From contig NZ_LZRD01000041.1 in assembly GCF_001687325.1 (NCBI RefSeq), positions 1 through 45,522 of the forward strand: a DNA stretch of 45,522 nucleotides, read 5' to 3'. This document shows positions 34,214-42,159 of this stretch, piece after piece. The position numbers and the translations under genes were made by a program. How positions within the stretch are numbered: the stretch's first letter is position 1; every line of letters begins with the position of its first letter. The notes beneath the pieces are model-generated. The model was not told the DNA's origin. It worked only from the letters and a program-made list of their open reading frames with translations, and searched no databases. Source of the stretch: Streptomyces sp. PTY087I2 (lineage in GTDB: Bacteria; Actinomycetota; Actinomycetes; Streptomycetales; Streptomycetaceae).

Positions 34214-35154
34214 CGTTCACTCACCCGTCGGGCGGGAAGCGCTCCGGCGACGTCCGGGGAGACGACCTCGACGGCCCGGTCGATGCGCCGGATCAGCCCG
34301 GCCAGCGTCCGGCCAGGCCCGAGCTCGACGAGCCGGCGACAGCCGAGCTGCCTGGTGAGGGTTCGCACGCTCTGCTCCCACAGCACCGGAGAGGTGAGCT
34401 GCCGGACGCAGAGCTCCGGCCAGTCGGCGTCGCCCCTGTACGGCGCCGCATCGACGTTGGCCACCATCGGAACGGCCGTCGATGTGAACGGTGTGTCCCG
34501 CAGCGCCCGGCCCAGCGCCTCGGCGGCGGGTGCCATGAACGGAGTGTGGAAGGCTCCTCCGACCTCGATCGCAATCATCCGCGCCCCGATCCCCGGCGCT
34601 CGCCCCCCGAACTCGGCGACCGACGCGGGCGATCCGGAGATGACGGCCTGCCCCGGGGCATTGATGTTGGCGACCCATACCTCGCCGCCCTCCCCACGTA
34701 TCTCGTCCGCCAGGGCCGTGACCTCTTCCGGCTCCACCCCGACCACCGCACCCATCGTGCCCTCATGTGCCAGTGCCGCCTCGCGCATGGCACGGCCCCT
34801 CGCGGCCACCAGAGCCGCGGCCCCGGTGACCGTGAGGGCGCCGGAAGCGACGAGGGCCGCGTACTCACCGAGACTGTGCCCCGCGCAGGCGACGACGGGC
34901 CCGCCGAGGCTGTCACCGCGTACCGCTTCGGCGTGGGCCATCATCGAGACGGTGAACACGGCGAGTTGTGCGAGGTCAGTACGCCGGAGATGCTCCTGGG
35001 GGGTGCGCAGCAGGAGTTCGGGGAGGTCTTCGCCCGTGACCTCGGAGATCTCCTCGGCAAGGCGCCAGGATGGGGTGTCCCGCCAGGCCTCGCCCATTCC
35101 CTGCTTCTGCGTTCCCTGCCCGGGAAACACCAAGCCGACCGGTACCTGATCCAT
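34210..35154 (-). CDS. Malonyl-CoA:ACP transacylase (FabD-like)
   Basis: 314-aa acyltransferase. Seen: GLVFPGQGTQKQGMGEAW at the start, nucleophile Ser in GHSLGEYAAL, the Arg region AARGRAMREA, and the second active-site His in GGAFHTPFM. The AFHTPF motif suits malonyl-CoA. The enzyme loads malonyl groups onto the ACP. The ATG at 35154 was chosen because the homologous sequence begins there; the longer frame upstream does not resemble the family. No gene is seen in the 190-base gap before it. A dedicated copy beside carboxylase genes fits the type II PKS. Confidence 0.92.
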   Translation of the reverse strand: MDQVPVGLVFPGQGTQKQGMGEAWRDTPSWRLAEEISEVTGEDLPELLLRTPQEHLRRTDLAQLAVFTVSMMAHAEAVRGDSLGGPVVACAGHSLGEYAALVASGALTVTGAAALVAARGRAMREAALAHEGTMGAVVGVEPEEVTALADEIRGEGGEVWVANINAPGQAVISGSPASVAEFGGRAPGIGARMIAIEVGGAFHTPFMAPAAEALGRALRDTPFTSTAVPMVANVDAAPYRGDADWPELCVRQLTSPVLWEQSVRTLTRQLGCRRLVELGPGRTLAGLIRRIDRAVEVVSPDVAGALPARRVSER

Positions 35155-35344
35155 GGACCCGCCTTCCGCACGACGCTCATCAAGGGGCACGCAGGGCCGG
35201 CCACCTGGACTCAGATGGCCGACCTCGTGCGCCGACGGCTCTACGGGGGAATCGGGCCGCCGGAGAACGGGCCCCGCCATCCGGGCGGGTCCGTTCCTGA
35301 CACCCAAGGAGACTGCGCCGAGCCGAGCTCCGGCAACGGACCTT

Positions 35345-36136
35345 TCAGGAAAATGCCAACGGGTCGCCCCGCTTCGTGCCCGGTTTGGCTGCCGGTGGCA
35401 GCAATCCCAGCTCAGCGGCGCGTACCCCCGCCTGAAAGCGGGAGTGGGCACCGAGCAAGGTCATGATCTCCGCAACATGACGCCGGTAGGTGCGCACGGA
35501 TATCGTCAGTTCACGGGCCGCCACCTCGTCCGTGACGCCGGCCTGCAACGCACCGAGTATCTGCCGTGCGAGCGACGCGCGGTAGTTGTCCCCGAAGACC
35601 GCGCGCTCGCCGGCGGGGACCGCCCGGACCCACACGTTCTCGAAGAGGGACTGCAGTGTGTTGAGCACCTCCGGCACCTGGATCAAGGATGCCCGGCGGC
35701 CGACCGCGGAGTCCGCGACCACCAGCGCGACGTTCCCGTCCACGATGAGCGCCTGCAACGGAGGAACCCGCGCGACCCGGACGGCCGCCGGTTTGTCGGT
35801 GCCCATCTGTTCGCGGACGAAGCTCTCGTCAAGCATGTCCGGGCTGGTCAGAACCCGCACGGACACGTCCTCGCTCGCGTCGTATATCAGCTCTCGCTCG
35901 GTGCGGTCGGAGCGCTCGTCGGATGCGAGCTGGCGTGCGTGCACGATGTCGATGCTCCGGGTGGCGGCCCGGATGAGCCGCTGTCCCTGGTCGAGCACGG
36001 CGTCGTAGTCGTTCCCCAGGCCGGAGATCAGACTCTCCTGGACATTGCGGTCTCTGTGAAGAGCGACCGTCGACTCGATCAGCGCCCGAACCTCGAGAAG
36101 AGCGTTCTCCAGTTCGTCATCTCCCTTGTTGAGCAC
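35345..36136 (-). CDS. LuxR-type HTH regulator, first of two tandem paralogues
   Basis: About 263-aa regulator, starting at the GTG at 36136 (AAGGTGG upstream; start not certain, as the frame is open further). The C-terminus is a LuxR-like helix-turn-helix (TDEVAARELTISVRTYRRHV, then AEIMTLLGAHSRFQAGVRAAELGLL). The N-terminal 190 residues resemble a sensor domain of unknown ligand (LDQGQRLIRAATRSIDIV, VRVLTSPDML). It is not a PAS-LuxR or a LAL protein. The next gene upstream is a clear paralogue. The stop lies 190 bases from the transacylase gene. Confidence 0.82.
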   Translation of the reverse strand: MLNKGDDELENALLEVRALIESTVALHRDRNVQESLISGLGNDYDAVLDQGQRLIRAATRSIDIVHARQLASDERSDRTERELIYDASEDVSVRVLTSPDMLDESFVREQMGTDKPAAVRVARVPPLQALIVDGNVALVVADSAVGRRASLIQVPEVLNTLQSLFENVWVRAVPAGERAVFGDNYRASLARQILGALQAGVTDEVAARELTISVRTYRRHVAEIMTLLGAHSRFQAGVRAAELGLLPPAAKPGTKRGDPLAFS

Positions 36137-36234
36137 GTCGCATCCACCACCTTGGCTCTGGCATCGAGGCCCGCCGGGCACAGACTCTTCTACGGGACGT
36201 TCCCACGTGTCGGATCCCTACTCAGCAGCGAGCT

Positions 36235-37020
36235 CTACTCCGTCAGCAGGCCGACTTCCACGGCCCGGGCTCCGGCCTGGAAGCGGGAGTGCGCGTCGAG
36301 TTCACGCATGATCTCCGCGACGTAGCGGCGGTAGGTCCGCAGGGACACGCTGAGTTCCCGTGCCGCCGTCTCGTCGGTATTGCCGGCGCGCAGCTGCTCC
36401 AGGATGTTCCTGGCGAGCTCGGTGCGGAGCCGGGGGCTGAGCTGAAGGTGGTCGGCGAGCCTGCGCCCTCGGGACCAGGCACCGGCGAAGAGCAGTTCGA
36501 GGGCACGGACCGCGGCGGCATCGTTCACGACGGCGGCCTGCCCCCCGGCCCCCCTGTCCCCGCGCACCAGCGCGGCCACACCGTCGACCACGAGGGTCTC
36601 GCGCAGTTCGCTCTCCGACACCTGCACCTCGACCCGGCAGCCGCCCGGGCGGACCAGTCCGGCCAGCTGGGCGAGCGAGGAGTCCGTGGCCGCCGCGGTG
36701 CAGAGGATGCGGACCGTCACCTGCGCCGGGATGGTGATCAGCGACCGCGCCACGGCGTCGGTGAACTCGCTGCTCCCGGTCATCGCGATGCACACTGTGT
36801 GGCGGGCCCGCCCCATGAGCGAGTCGAGTGCGTCGCTGATCGGGACGCCTCCCGTACGTGCCACCGGCGTCGGCATGACCGAGCGCTGCCGGTGCAGCAG
36901 GACCGTTGAATCGATCAAGGCGCTGACCTGCAGCAGCGTCTGTTCCAGACTTGCGGAATGATCGGCCGTTCCCGACCCCTCGACTCCGCCCGCCAAGCGT
37001 TGAAGTAATACGTCCGACAT
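36235..37020 (-). CDS. LuxR-type HTH regulator with a TTA codon, second paralogue
   Basis: 261-aa paralogue of the neighbour at 35345, with the same plan: an N-terminal sensor-like domain (LDSLMGRARHTVCIAMTGSS, VTVRILCTAAATDSS) and a C-terminal helix-turn-helix (TDETAARELSVSLRTYRRYV, LDAHSRFQAGARAVEVGLL). The ATG at 37020 has GGGGGAG upstream. Codon 5 is TTA (37006-37008), the only in-frame TTA I found in the window. In Streptomyces, TTA needs the bldA leucyl-tRNA, so this regulator may link the cluster to development. A good promoter lies at 37170-37199. Confidence 0.85.
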   Translation of the reverse strand: MSDVLLQRLAGGVEGSGTADHSASLEQTLLQVSALIDSTVLLHRQRSVMPTPVARTGGVPISDALDSLMGRARHTVCIAMTGSSEFTDAVARSLITIPAQVTVRILCTAAATDSSLAQLAGLVRPGGCRVEVQVSESELRETLVVDGVAALVRGDRGAGGQAAVVNDAAAVRALELLFAGAWSRGRRLADHLQLSPRLRTELARNILEQLRAGNTDETAARELSVSLRTYRRYVAEIMRELDAHSRFQAGARAVEVGLLTE

Positions 37021-37169
37021 CAAGCTCCCCCCGTCAGTTCACCAGGTCCGGACCCCAGCGGCTCCTGCCGATAACGGGTCGTCACGGGATCGCCGTGCAG
37101 AAGCCTGGTGACTAAGCCACTTTTCGCCTTCCCGACTTACGCCCGGAAGACCCTGCCAAACCTTTTCCG

Positions 37170-37199
37170 ACACTAGTTCGGGCAATCACATCCAGTCAA
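37170..37199 (-). promoter_or_regulatory. Housekeeping-type promoter of the TTA-containing regulator
   Basis: On the minus strand TTGACT (37199-37194), 18 bases, then TAGTGT (37175-37170): close to the consensus for the main sigma factor. It would start transcription near 37163, giving a leader of about 140 bases before the ATG at 37020. Confidence 0.65.
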
Positions 37200-37202
37200 C
37201 CT

Positions 37203-37233
37203 ACTAAAGCATTTAGTTCAAGACGGGACTAAA
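37203..37233. repeat. Alternating ACTAAA/TTTAGT repeats next to the promoter
   Basis: ACTAAA (37203-37208), TTTAGT (37212-37217) and ACTAAA (37228-37233) form two overlapping inverted repeats just upstream of the -35 box of the regulator promoter. They may be an operator. Such A/T-rich hexamers are uncommon in this DNA. Confidence 0.45.
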
Positions 37234-37264
37234 TACAGAACGTTCTTCAACATCATCGGCGCCA

Positions 37265-37293
37265 CAACTCGAATCCCTGTCAGCAAACTGCAC
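37265..37293 (-). promoter_or_regulatory. Weak SARP-like element upstream of the LuxR-type gene
   Basis: On the minus strand GTGCAGT, spacer TTGC, TGACAGG, then TTCGAG one base earlier than expected. The central CAGTTTGCTG is identical to the Hpg-operon copy at 7732, but the first heptamer and the phase of the third are imperfect. It points to the TTA-containing regulator, about 245 bases away. Confidence 0.35.
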
Positions 37294-37371
37294 GGAAACC
37301 GTGGAAGCGGCGGTTCATGTTCCCCTTTTCGCGCATTACCGCATCGGAGTCGTCACTGTCCGTAGCGCCTC

Positions 37372-37387
37372 TGTCCGCTAGCGGACA
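37372..37387. promoter_or_regulatory. Perfect 16-base palindrome, likely operator
   Basis: TGTCCGCTAGCGGACA is a perfect palindrome. Half-site-like copies flank it: CTGTCCGTAGCG to the left (near 37357) and CGGACAG to the right (near 37402). A TAGGTT -10-like box follows at 37418. This is what a dimeric repressor operator (for example TetR-like) looks like, but no such repressor gene is in the window. Confidence 0.55.
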
Positions 37388-37904
37388 ACCGTTCCGCACC
37401 ACGGACAGGGCACCGTCTAGGTTTCCGACATGAGCGCACGCCGTGCACACGACTCACCCGCAAAAAGGCTCCCTTCCTTCACAACGGCCTCAGAGGATCG
37501 ACGCCTCCAAGCCTGAGCAAAAGGCACAAGAGGGTCTTTTCGAATGGTCCCGGCTCTGCGCGGGCCGATCGGGCCGCCTCCCGCAACCTTTGGTTTTCAG
37601 ACATCGCGACTCCTCTCAGCCGTGACGCATCACCCATAGCGGAAGACTGACGTTTATCCAGAGGCAGTACAGCAATAGTCGCGCAAACCGGCCAAATCGA
37701 CGCCCATGCTCTTTCGGCTCCCAGCAGGGCCCCTGAGGAAATCACGGCCGAACAGCTGGTGGATTCCTCATGTGAACTCCCGCATACGAGCCCTCTCCCT
37801 TCACGTACTCACGAACAAAGTCCCACGGAGCACGGAGAACGGGGTCACCCCTTCGAGGCGTGTGCCCGCCAGGCCCGACACTCCATCAGGCAACGGAGAC
37901 AGCC

Positions 37905-40718
37905 GTGAACACACCTCCCCGGCAGAGCATCAGCGACCTGCTCGTGCACGCCGCCCGGCACCATCCCGATTCCGGCATCCGCTACTGCGTCGGCGGCGCA
38001 GCCGCCGGGTTCCAGGAGCAGAGCCACCAGGAACTCCTCGACGACGCACTGCGGCTGCTCGCCGGTCTGCGCACCCGGGGCCTGCGCCCCCGGGACAAGG
38101 TCGTCCTGGTCCTGGAGCGGCCGAGGGAGTTCCTCACCATGTTCTGGGCCGCGGTGCTCGGCGGCTTCGTCCCGTGCCCCATGGTGGCGCTGCGCGGCGA
38201 CCCCGAACGGTGGTCGTCCCAACTGGCCCACGTCAACACCCTGCTCGACGGGCCGCTGATCGTTACCGACGAGGCCATCGGCACCGAACTTCCGGCAGTC
38301 GACGGGCTCGACGTCGCCCTCGTCGAGCAACTGCCGTCGGCGGAACGGGCCGAACCGTACACTGCGGCGCCCGAAGACACCGCACTGCTGGTGCTGACCT
38401 CGGGTTCGACAGGGAACTCCAAGGCCGTCGTCCTCACCCACGCCAACCTGCTCGCGTCCATGGCAGGAAAGAACGGCCACCACCGCCTCACCGCCGCGGA
38501 CACGACGCTGAACTGGGTCTCCTTCGACCATGTGGCCGCCCTCCTGGAGTGCCACCTGCTCCCCTTGTCCACCGGCGGCCGCCAGCTGCACGTGGAGCCT
38601 CAGGTCGTCCTCGGGGAGCCGCTGGAGTTCCTCCGACTCGCCTCCCGGCACGGCGTGACCATGACGTTCACCCCGAACTTCCTCCTGGGACAGCTCAACT
38701 CCGCTGCCGAGCGGCTCCACGCCGACGAGGAACAGCTCGATCTGTCCATGCTGCGGCACATCATCAGTGGCGGGGAGGCCGTGGTCCGCGCAACCGGGGA
38801 AGCCTTCCTCGACAACTTCGCCCCGTACGGACTCGTCTCCGACGCACTGTGGCCGGCCTTCGGCATGACCGAGACCTGCGCCGGCAGCGTGTACTCCCGT
38901 GCCGCCTTCCCCGAAGTGGACCGGGGCAGTGAGTTCGCCTCCCTGGGCACCCCGGTGTCCGGTCTGCGCATCCGGATCGCCGACGCGGACGACCGGGAGC
39001 TGCCCGAAGGCGAGGTGGGCGAACTACAGCTCATCGGCCCCATGATCACCAGCGGCTACTACAACAACCCCCGGGCCGACGCCGAGGCGTTCACCGCCGA
39101 CGGCTGGTTCCGCAGCGGCGACCTGGGCCGGATCGACGCCGGACGGCTCTCCCTCGTGGGCCGCAGCAAGGACAGCATCATCATCAACGGGGTCAACTAC
39201 TTCAGCCATGAGATCGAGACCACTCTCGAGCAGCTGCCCGGCGTCGCGGGCTCCTATGTGGCTGCCTTCCCGACCCGCTCGGCGGGCGCCGACACCGAGC
39301 AACTGGTGATCGCTCTGCATCCCGAGGTCCCGGAAGGGGACGAGACCGCGATTTACCAGGTGCTCACAGCCGTACGCAACAGCGTCGTGATGCACTGGGG
39401 GTTCCGGCCCTTCCTCGTCCTGCCGCTGCCGAAGGACGCCTTCCCCAAGACCAGCCTGGGCAAGATCCAGCGTTCCGTCATGCGGCGACGGCTGGAGTCC
39501 GGCGCCTACGAGAGTACGAGGAGTGCCGTCGGCACCCTCACCCTGCGCATGCTCGGCGGCTACGACGCACCCGAGAACGACACCGAGCGGATCCTGTGCG
39601 AGATCTACGCGGAGATCCTCGGCGCCGAGCCCGGCACCGTCAGCGCGAGTGCCGGCTTCTTCGACATCGGCGGCACCTCACTCGACATCCTGCGCCTGCG
39701 CAGCAAGGTCGCCCAGCGCCTGGGCGTCACCGGCCTGGAGATCATCACCGTGCTGCGGGCTCCCACGGTCCGGGCGCTCGCCGCGCGGCTCGGCGAACAG
39801 CCGTCCTCGGGACCGCCCTCGTACGACCCGATCGTGCCGATGCAGACCCATGGCGCCAAGACCCCGCTGTTCTGCGTCCATCCCGGCGTCGGCGAGGTCC
39901 TGGTCTTCGTCAATCTGGCCAAGTACTTCGTGGGCGACCGGCCCTTCCACGCTCTGCGCGCCCAGGGCTTCAACAGGGGCGAGAAACCCTTCGCCACCTT
40001 CGAGCAGATGGTCGACTGCTACGTCGGCGCTGTCCGCGCGCGGCAGCCGCGCGGCCCGTACGCCCTCGCCGGCTACTCCTTCGGCGGCGCGGTCGCCTTC
40101 GAGATGGCCAAGGTGCTGCGCGGCCAGGGCGAACGCGTCGACTTCGTCGGCAGCATCAACCTGCCGCCGAACATCAAGTACCGGATGGACGAGCTCGATT
40201 TCGCCGAGACCGCAGTCAACCTGGCCTACTTCCTGGACCTGATCGGCCGCGAGCAGGCCCTGGAGCTGCCGGCCCTCCTTCGCGGTCTTCCCCGCGAGAA
40301 GCAGGTCCGACGCCTGGTGGACATCGCCCCACGCGACCGGCTCGCCGAACTCGACCTGACCGAAGAGCGGTTCGGCGACTGGTCGGAGATCGCCAATGCC
40401 CTCACCGACCTGGGCCGGTCCTATCGGCCAAGCGGCACGGTGGCGTCGATGAGCGTTTTCTACGCGACTCCCCTGCGCGGCACCAAGGAGGACTGGCTCC
40501 ACAACGAACTGCGCCGCTGGGACGAGCACACTACTGGGCCCAACCACTACATCGAGGTTCCCGGGGAGCACTACACGCTGATGGGCCCGCGGCATGTCGC
40601 CTCCTTCCAGGCAATCTTCCGCCGGGAGCTCGACCGCGCTCTGTCCGACGCCGACCGCATCGCGAAAGAGCGGAACCACTGCGACACCGACACAAAGGGA
40701 GCGAAGACACCGTGCTGA
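37905..40718 (+). CDS. A-T-TE synthetase, probable arylpyruvate-condensing enzyme
   Basis: 937-aa, three domains: adenylation (about 1-540; LTSGSTGNSKAVVLTHANLL, SGDLGRIDAGRLSLVGRSKD), carrier (about 570-640; Ser in DIGGTSLDI) and thioesterase (about 660-910; nucleophile in GYSFGGAVAFEMAK, His in PGEHYTLMG). The A domain has NWVSFDHVAALLECHLLPL where amino-acid-specific A domains carry their Asp. This pattern is seen in A-T-TE enzymes that activate aryl-2-oxo acids and join two of them into quinones or furanones (atromentin, polyporic acid and ralfuranone types; family knowledge from memory). The likely substrate is phenylpyruvate or 4-hydroxyphenylpyruvate. The start is a GTG with GGAG upstream. 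A fatty acyl-AMP ligase was considered, but the C-terminal TE and the FDHVA motif fit better. Confidence 0.82.
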   Translation: MNTPPRQSISDLLVHAARHHPDSGIRYCVGGAAAGFQEQSHQELLDDALRLLAGLRTRGLRPRDKVVLVLERPREFLTMFWAAVLGGFVPCPMVALRGDPERWSSQLAHVNTLLDGPLIVTDEAIGTELPAVDGLDVALVEQLPSAERAEPYTAAPEDTALLVLTSGSTGNSKAVVLTHANLLASMAGKNGHHRLTAADTTLNWVSFDHVAALLECHLLPLSTGGRQLHVEPQVVLGEPLEFLRLASRHGVTMTFTPNFLLGQLNSAAERLHADEEQLDLSMLRHIISGGEAVVRATGEAFLDNFAPYGLVSDALWPAFGMTETCAGSVYSRAAFPEVDRGSEFASLGTPVSGLRIRIADADDRELPEGEVGELQLIGPMITSGYYNNPRADAEAFTADGWFRSGDLGRIDAGRLSLVGRSKDSIIINGVNYFSHEIETTLEQLPGVAGSYVAAFPTRSAGADTEQLVIALHPEVPEGDETAIYQVLTAVRNSVVMHWGFRPFLVLPLPKDAFPKTSLGKIQRSVMRRRLESGAYESTRSAVGTLTLRMLGGYDAPENDTERILCEIYAEILGAEPGTVSASAGFFDIGGTSLDILRLRSKVAQRLGVTGLEIITVLRAPTVRALAARLGEQPSSGPPSYDPIVPMQTHGAKTPLFCVHPGVGEVLVFVNLAKYFVGDRPFHALRAQGFNRGEKPFATFEQMVDCYVGAVRARQPRGPYALAGYSFGGAVAFEMAKVLRGQGERVDFVGSINLPPNIKYRMDELDFAETAVNLAYFLDLIGREQALELPALLRGLPREKQVRRLVDIAPRDRLAELDLTEERFGDWSEIANALTDLGRSYRPSGTVASMSVFYATPLRGTKEDWLHNELRRWDEHTTGPNHYIEVPGEHYTLMGPRHVASFQAIFRRELDRALSDADRIAKERNHCDTDTKGAKTPC

Positions 40719-41644
40719 AGGGCAAGAAGATCCTCGTCACCGGGGGCACCGGACAGGTCGCCAGACCGGTGGCGGAAGCACTCGCCGAGCACAACGACGT
40801 CTGGTGTCTCGGCCGGTTCGGGACCCCTGGCATCGAGCGCGAACTCAAAGAGAGGTCCATCACCACCTGGCGCTGGGACATGGAGGACCTCTCCCGGGAC
40901 ACGCTGAAGGGGCTGCCCGAGGACTTCACCCATGTCATCCACTCCGCGGTGCGTCGCGGCGACGACGGTGACTTCAACACGACCATCGAGGTCAACGCGG
41001 TGGCGACCGGTCGGCTCATGACGCACTGCCGCACCGCCGAGGCGTTCCTCTACGTGTCGACCGGCGCCCTGTACGCGCGCCAGACCCTCGACCACCTGTA
41101 CACCGAGGACGATCCGGTCGACGGAGTCGCCGACTGGCTGCCCGCCTACCCCGTCGGAAAGATCGCGACAGAGGGTGCGGTCCGCGCCTTCAGCCAGGTA
41201 CTGGGCCTGCCCACCACGATCGCCCGGCTGAACATCGCGTACGGTCCGGGCGGCTACGGCGGAGTGCCCATGCTGTACTTCAAGCGGATGCTCGCGGGCG
41301 AGCCCATCCCCGTGCCCATCGACGGGCAGAACTGGTGCTCCCTGCTGTACACCGATGACCTCGTCGCTCAGGTTCCCCATCTGTGGCGGGCCGCGGCGAC
41401 CCCGGCGACCCTGGTCAACTGGGGCGGCGACGAGTCGGTGGGCATCACCGACTGCCTGCGCTACATGGCCGAACTGACGGGCGTGCCCGCCACGTCGGTG
41501 CCGAGTGAAGTCACCCGCGAGACCTACCGATTCGACCCGGCCCGGCGGCGCGCGCTGACCGGCCCGTGCACGGTCACCTGGCAGGACGGCATCCGCCGCA
41601 CGCTCGCAGCCCATTTCCCCGATCACGTCCGCCGATCCGCCTGA
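40712..41644 (+). CDS. NAD-dependent epimerase/dehydratase-family reductase
   Basis: 310-aa extended SDR. It has the nucleotide motif ILVTGGTGQVARPVAEAL, the catalytic YPVGK and a C-terminal substrate domain. The GTG start overlaps the end of the A-T-TE gene by seven bases, so the two proteins are co-translated. In the p-terphenyl pathway of terfestatin, an SDR-type protein and an NTF2-like protein together convert the benzoquinone core into the terphenyl (from memory). The same pair is found here in the same order, so a reductase acting on an atromentin- or polyporic-acid-like quinone is the best guess. A sugar epimerase is less likely, as no sugar genes accompany it. Confidence 0.85.
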   Translation: MLKGKKILVTGGTGQVARPVAEALAEHNDVWCLGRFGTPGIERELKERSITTWRWDMEDLSRDTLKGLPEDFTHVIHSAVRRGDDGDFNTTIEVNAVATGRLMTHCRTAEAFLYVSTGALYARQTLDHLYTEDDPVDGVADWLPAYPVGKIATEGAVRAFSQVLGLPTTIARLNIAYGPGGYGGVPMLYFKRMLAGEPIPVPIDGQNWCSLLYTDDLVAQVPHLWRAAATPATLVNWGGDESVGITDCLRYMAELTGVPATSVPSEVTRETYRFDPARRRALTGPCTVTWQDGIRRTLAAHFPDHVRRSA

Positions 41645-41666
41645 CGTCGAGGAGACACCCACCCTC

Positions 41667-42131
41667 ATGCCCATGTCCGACCGACCCGTACCGACCCGGA
41701 CCGCCGATGCCGATGAGCGGGCGCACACCGCCGCCACCTCTCCCAACCTCGAACTGGTCCAAGCCGCCTACCGGGCCTTCCACCGGCGTGACACCGAGGC
41801 CCTCCTGGACGTCCTGGCGCCCGACGTACGCTGGATCCACCCCGACAGCATGTCCGAGTACAGCCTGGGCGGCACGAGACACGGCCACGCCGGTGTCAGG
41901 AGCTTCCTGTCCCACGTGCCCACCGTGGTGAAGGCCATGCGGATCGAACCGCGTGAGTTCCTGGAGTCGGGCGATCGCGTCGTCGTGTTCGGCGTGCGCC
42001 AGGTGACGTCGACCCGGGGCACCACGGAGGAGCTGAAGTTTGTCCACTCGTGGACCCTGCGCGACGGCAAGGCCACCGTGATGGAGGACATTTTCGACAG
42101 CGCCCCCTTCCGCCGGGTCATCGAGAACTGA
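41667..42131 (+). CDS. NTF2/SnoaL-like protein
   Basis: 154-aa cone-fold protein: an N-terminal helix (LELVQAAYRAFHRRDTEALLDVL), APDVRWIHPDSM, GHAGVRSFLSHVP, then the strands VVVFGVRQVTS, FVHSWTLRDGKATVMEDIFD. This is the SnoaL/limonene-epoxide-hydrolase-like family, which contains dehydratases, cyclases and non-catalytic partners. Its place directly after the reductase suggests the dehydration partner in p-terphenyl formation (inference). The ATG has GAGGAG twelve bases upstream. It converges with the LysR gene 28 bases on. Confidence 0.82.
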   Translation: MPMSDRPVPTRTADADERAHTAATSPNLELVQAAYRAFHRRDTEALLDVLAPDVRWIHPDSMSEYSLGGTRHGHAGVRSFLSHVPTVVKAMRIEPREFLESGDRVVVFGVRQVTSTRGTTEELKFVHSWTLRDGKATVMEDIFDSAPFRRVIEN

Positions 42132-42159
42132 GCGTCGGGAACCGCTGGTCGCGGCGCAG

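Larger units (their letters stand above)
37021..37904. other. 884-base regulatory gap, lower GC, no firm gene
   Basis: This gap separates the LuxR-type gene (minus) from the A-T-TE gene (plus). Parts of it (about 37150-37270) are clearly lower in GC than the surroundings. It contains the minus-strand promoter at 37170-37199, ACTAAA repeats at 37203-37233, a weak SARP-like element at 37265-37293 and a palindrome at 37372-37387. TAGGTT (37418-37423) lies seven bases before an ATG at 37430 that opens a 28-codon frame without a ribosome site; a leaderless mini-gene is possible but unproven. I see nothing else coding. Confidence 0.6.

Noticed and set aside
37661..37690. AGGCAGT-like sequence upstream of the A-T-TE gene as a possible SARP element
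   Set aside because: Only the first unit resembles the motif; the following units do not, so I could not claim that the A-T-TE operon shares the SARP element.
37905..40718. Reading of the A-T-TE protein as a fatty acyl-AMP ligase that starts the lipopeptide
   Set aside because: The FDHVA-type specificity region, the fused thioesterase and the reductase/NTF2 neighbours fit arylpyruvate condensation better. A loader for the lipid chain is not needed if the ACP donates directly.
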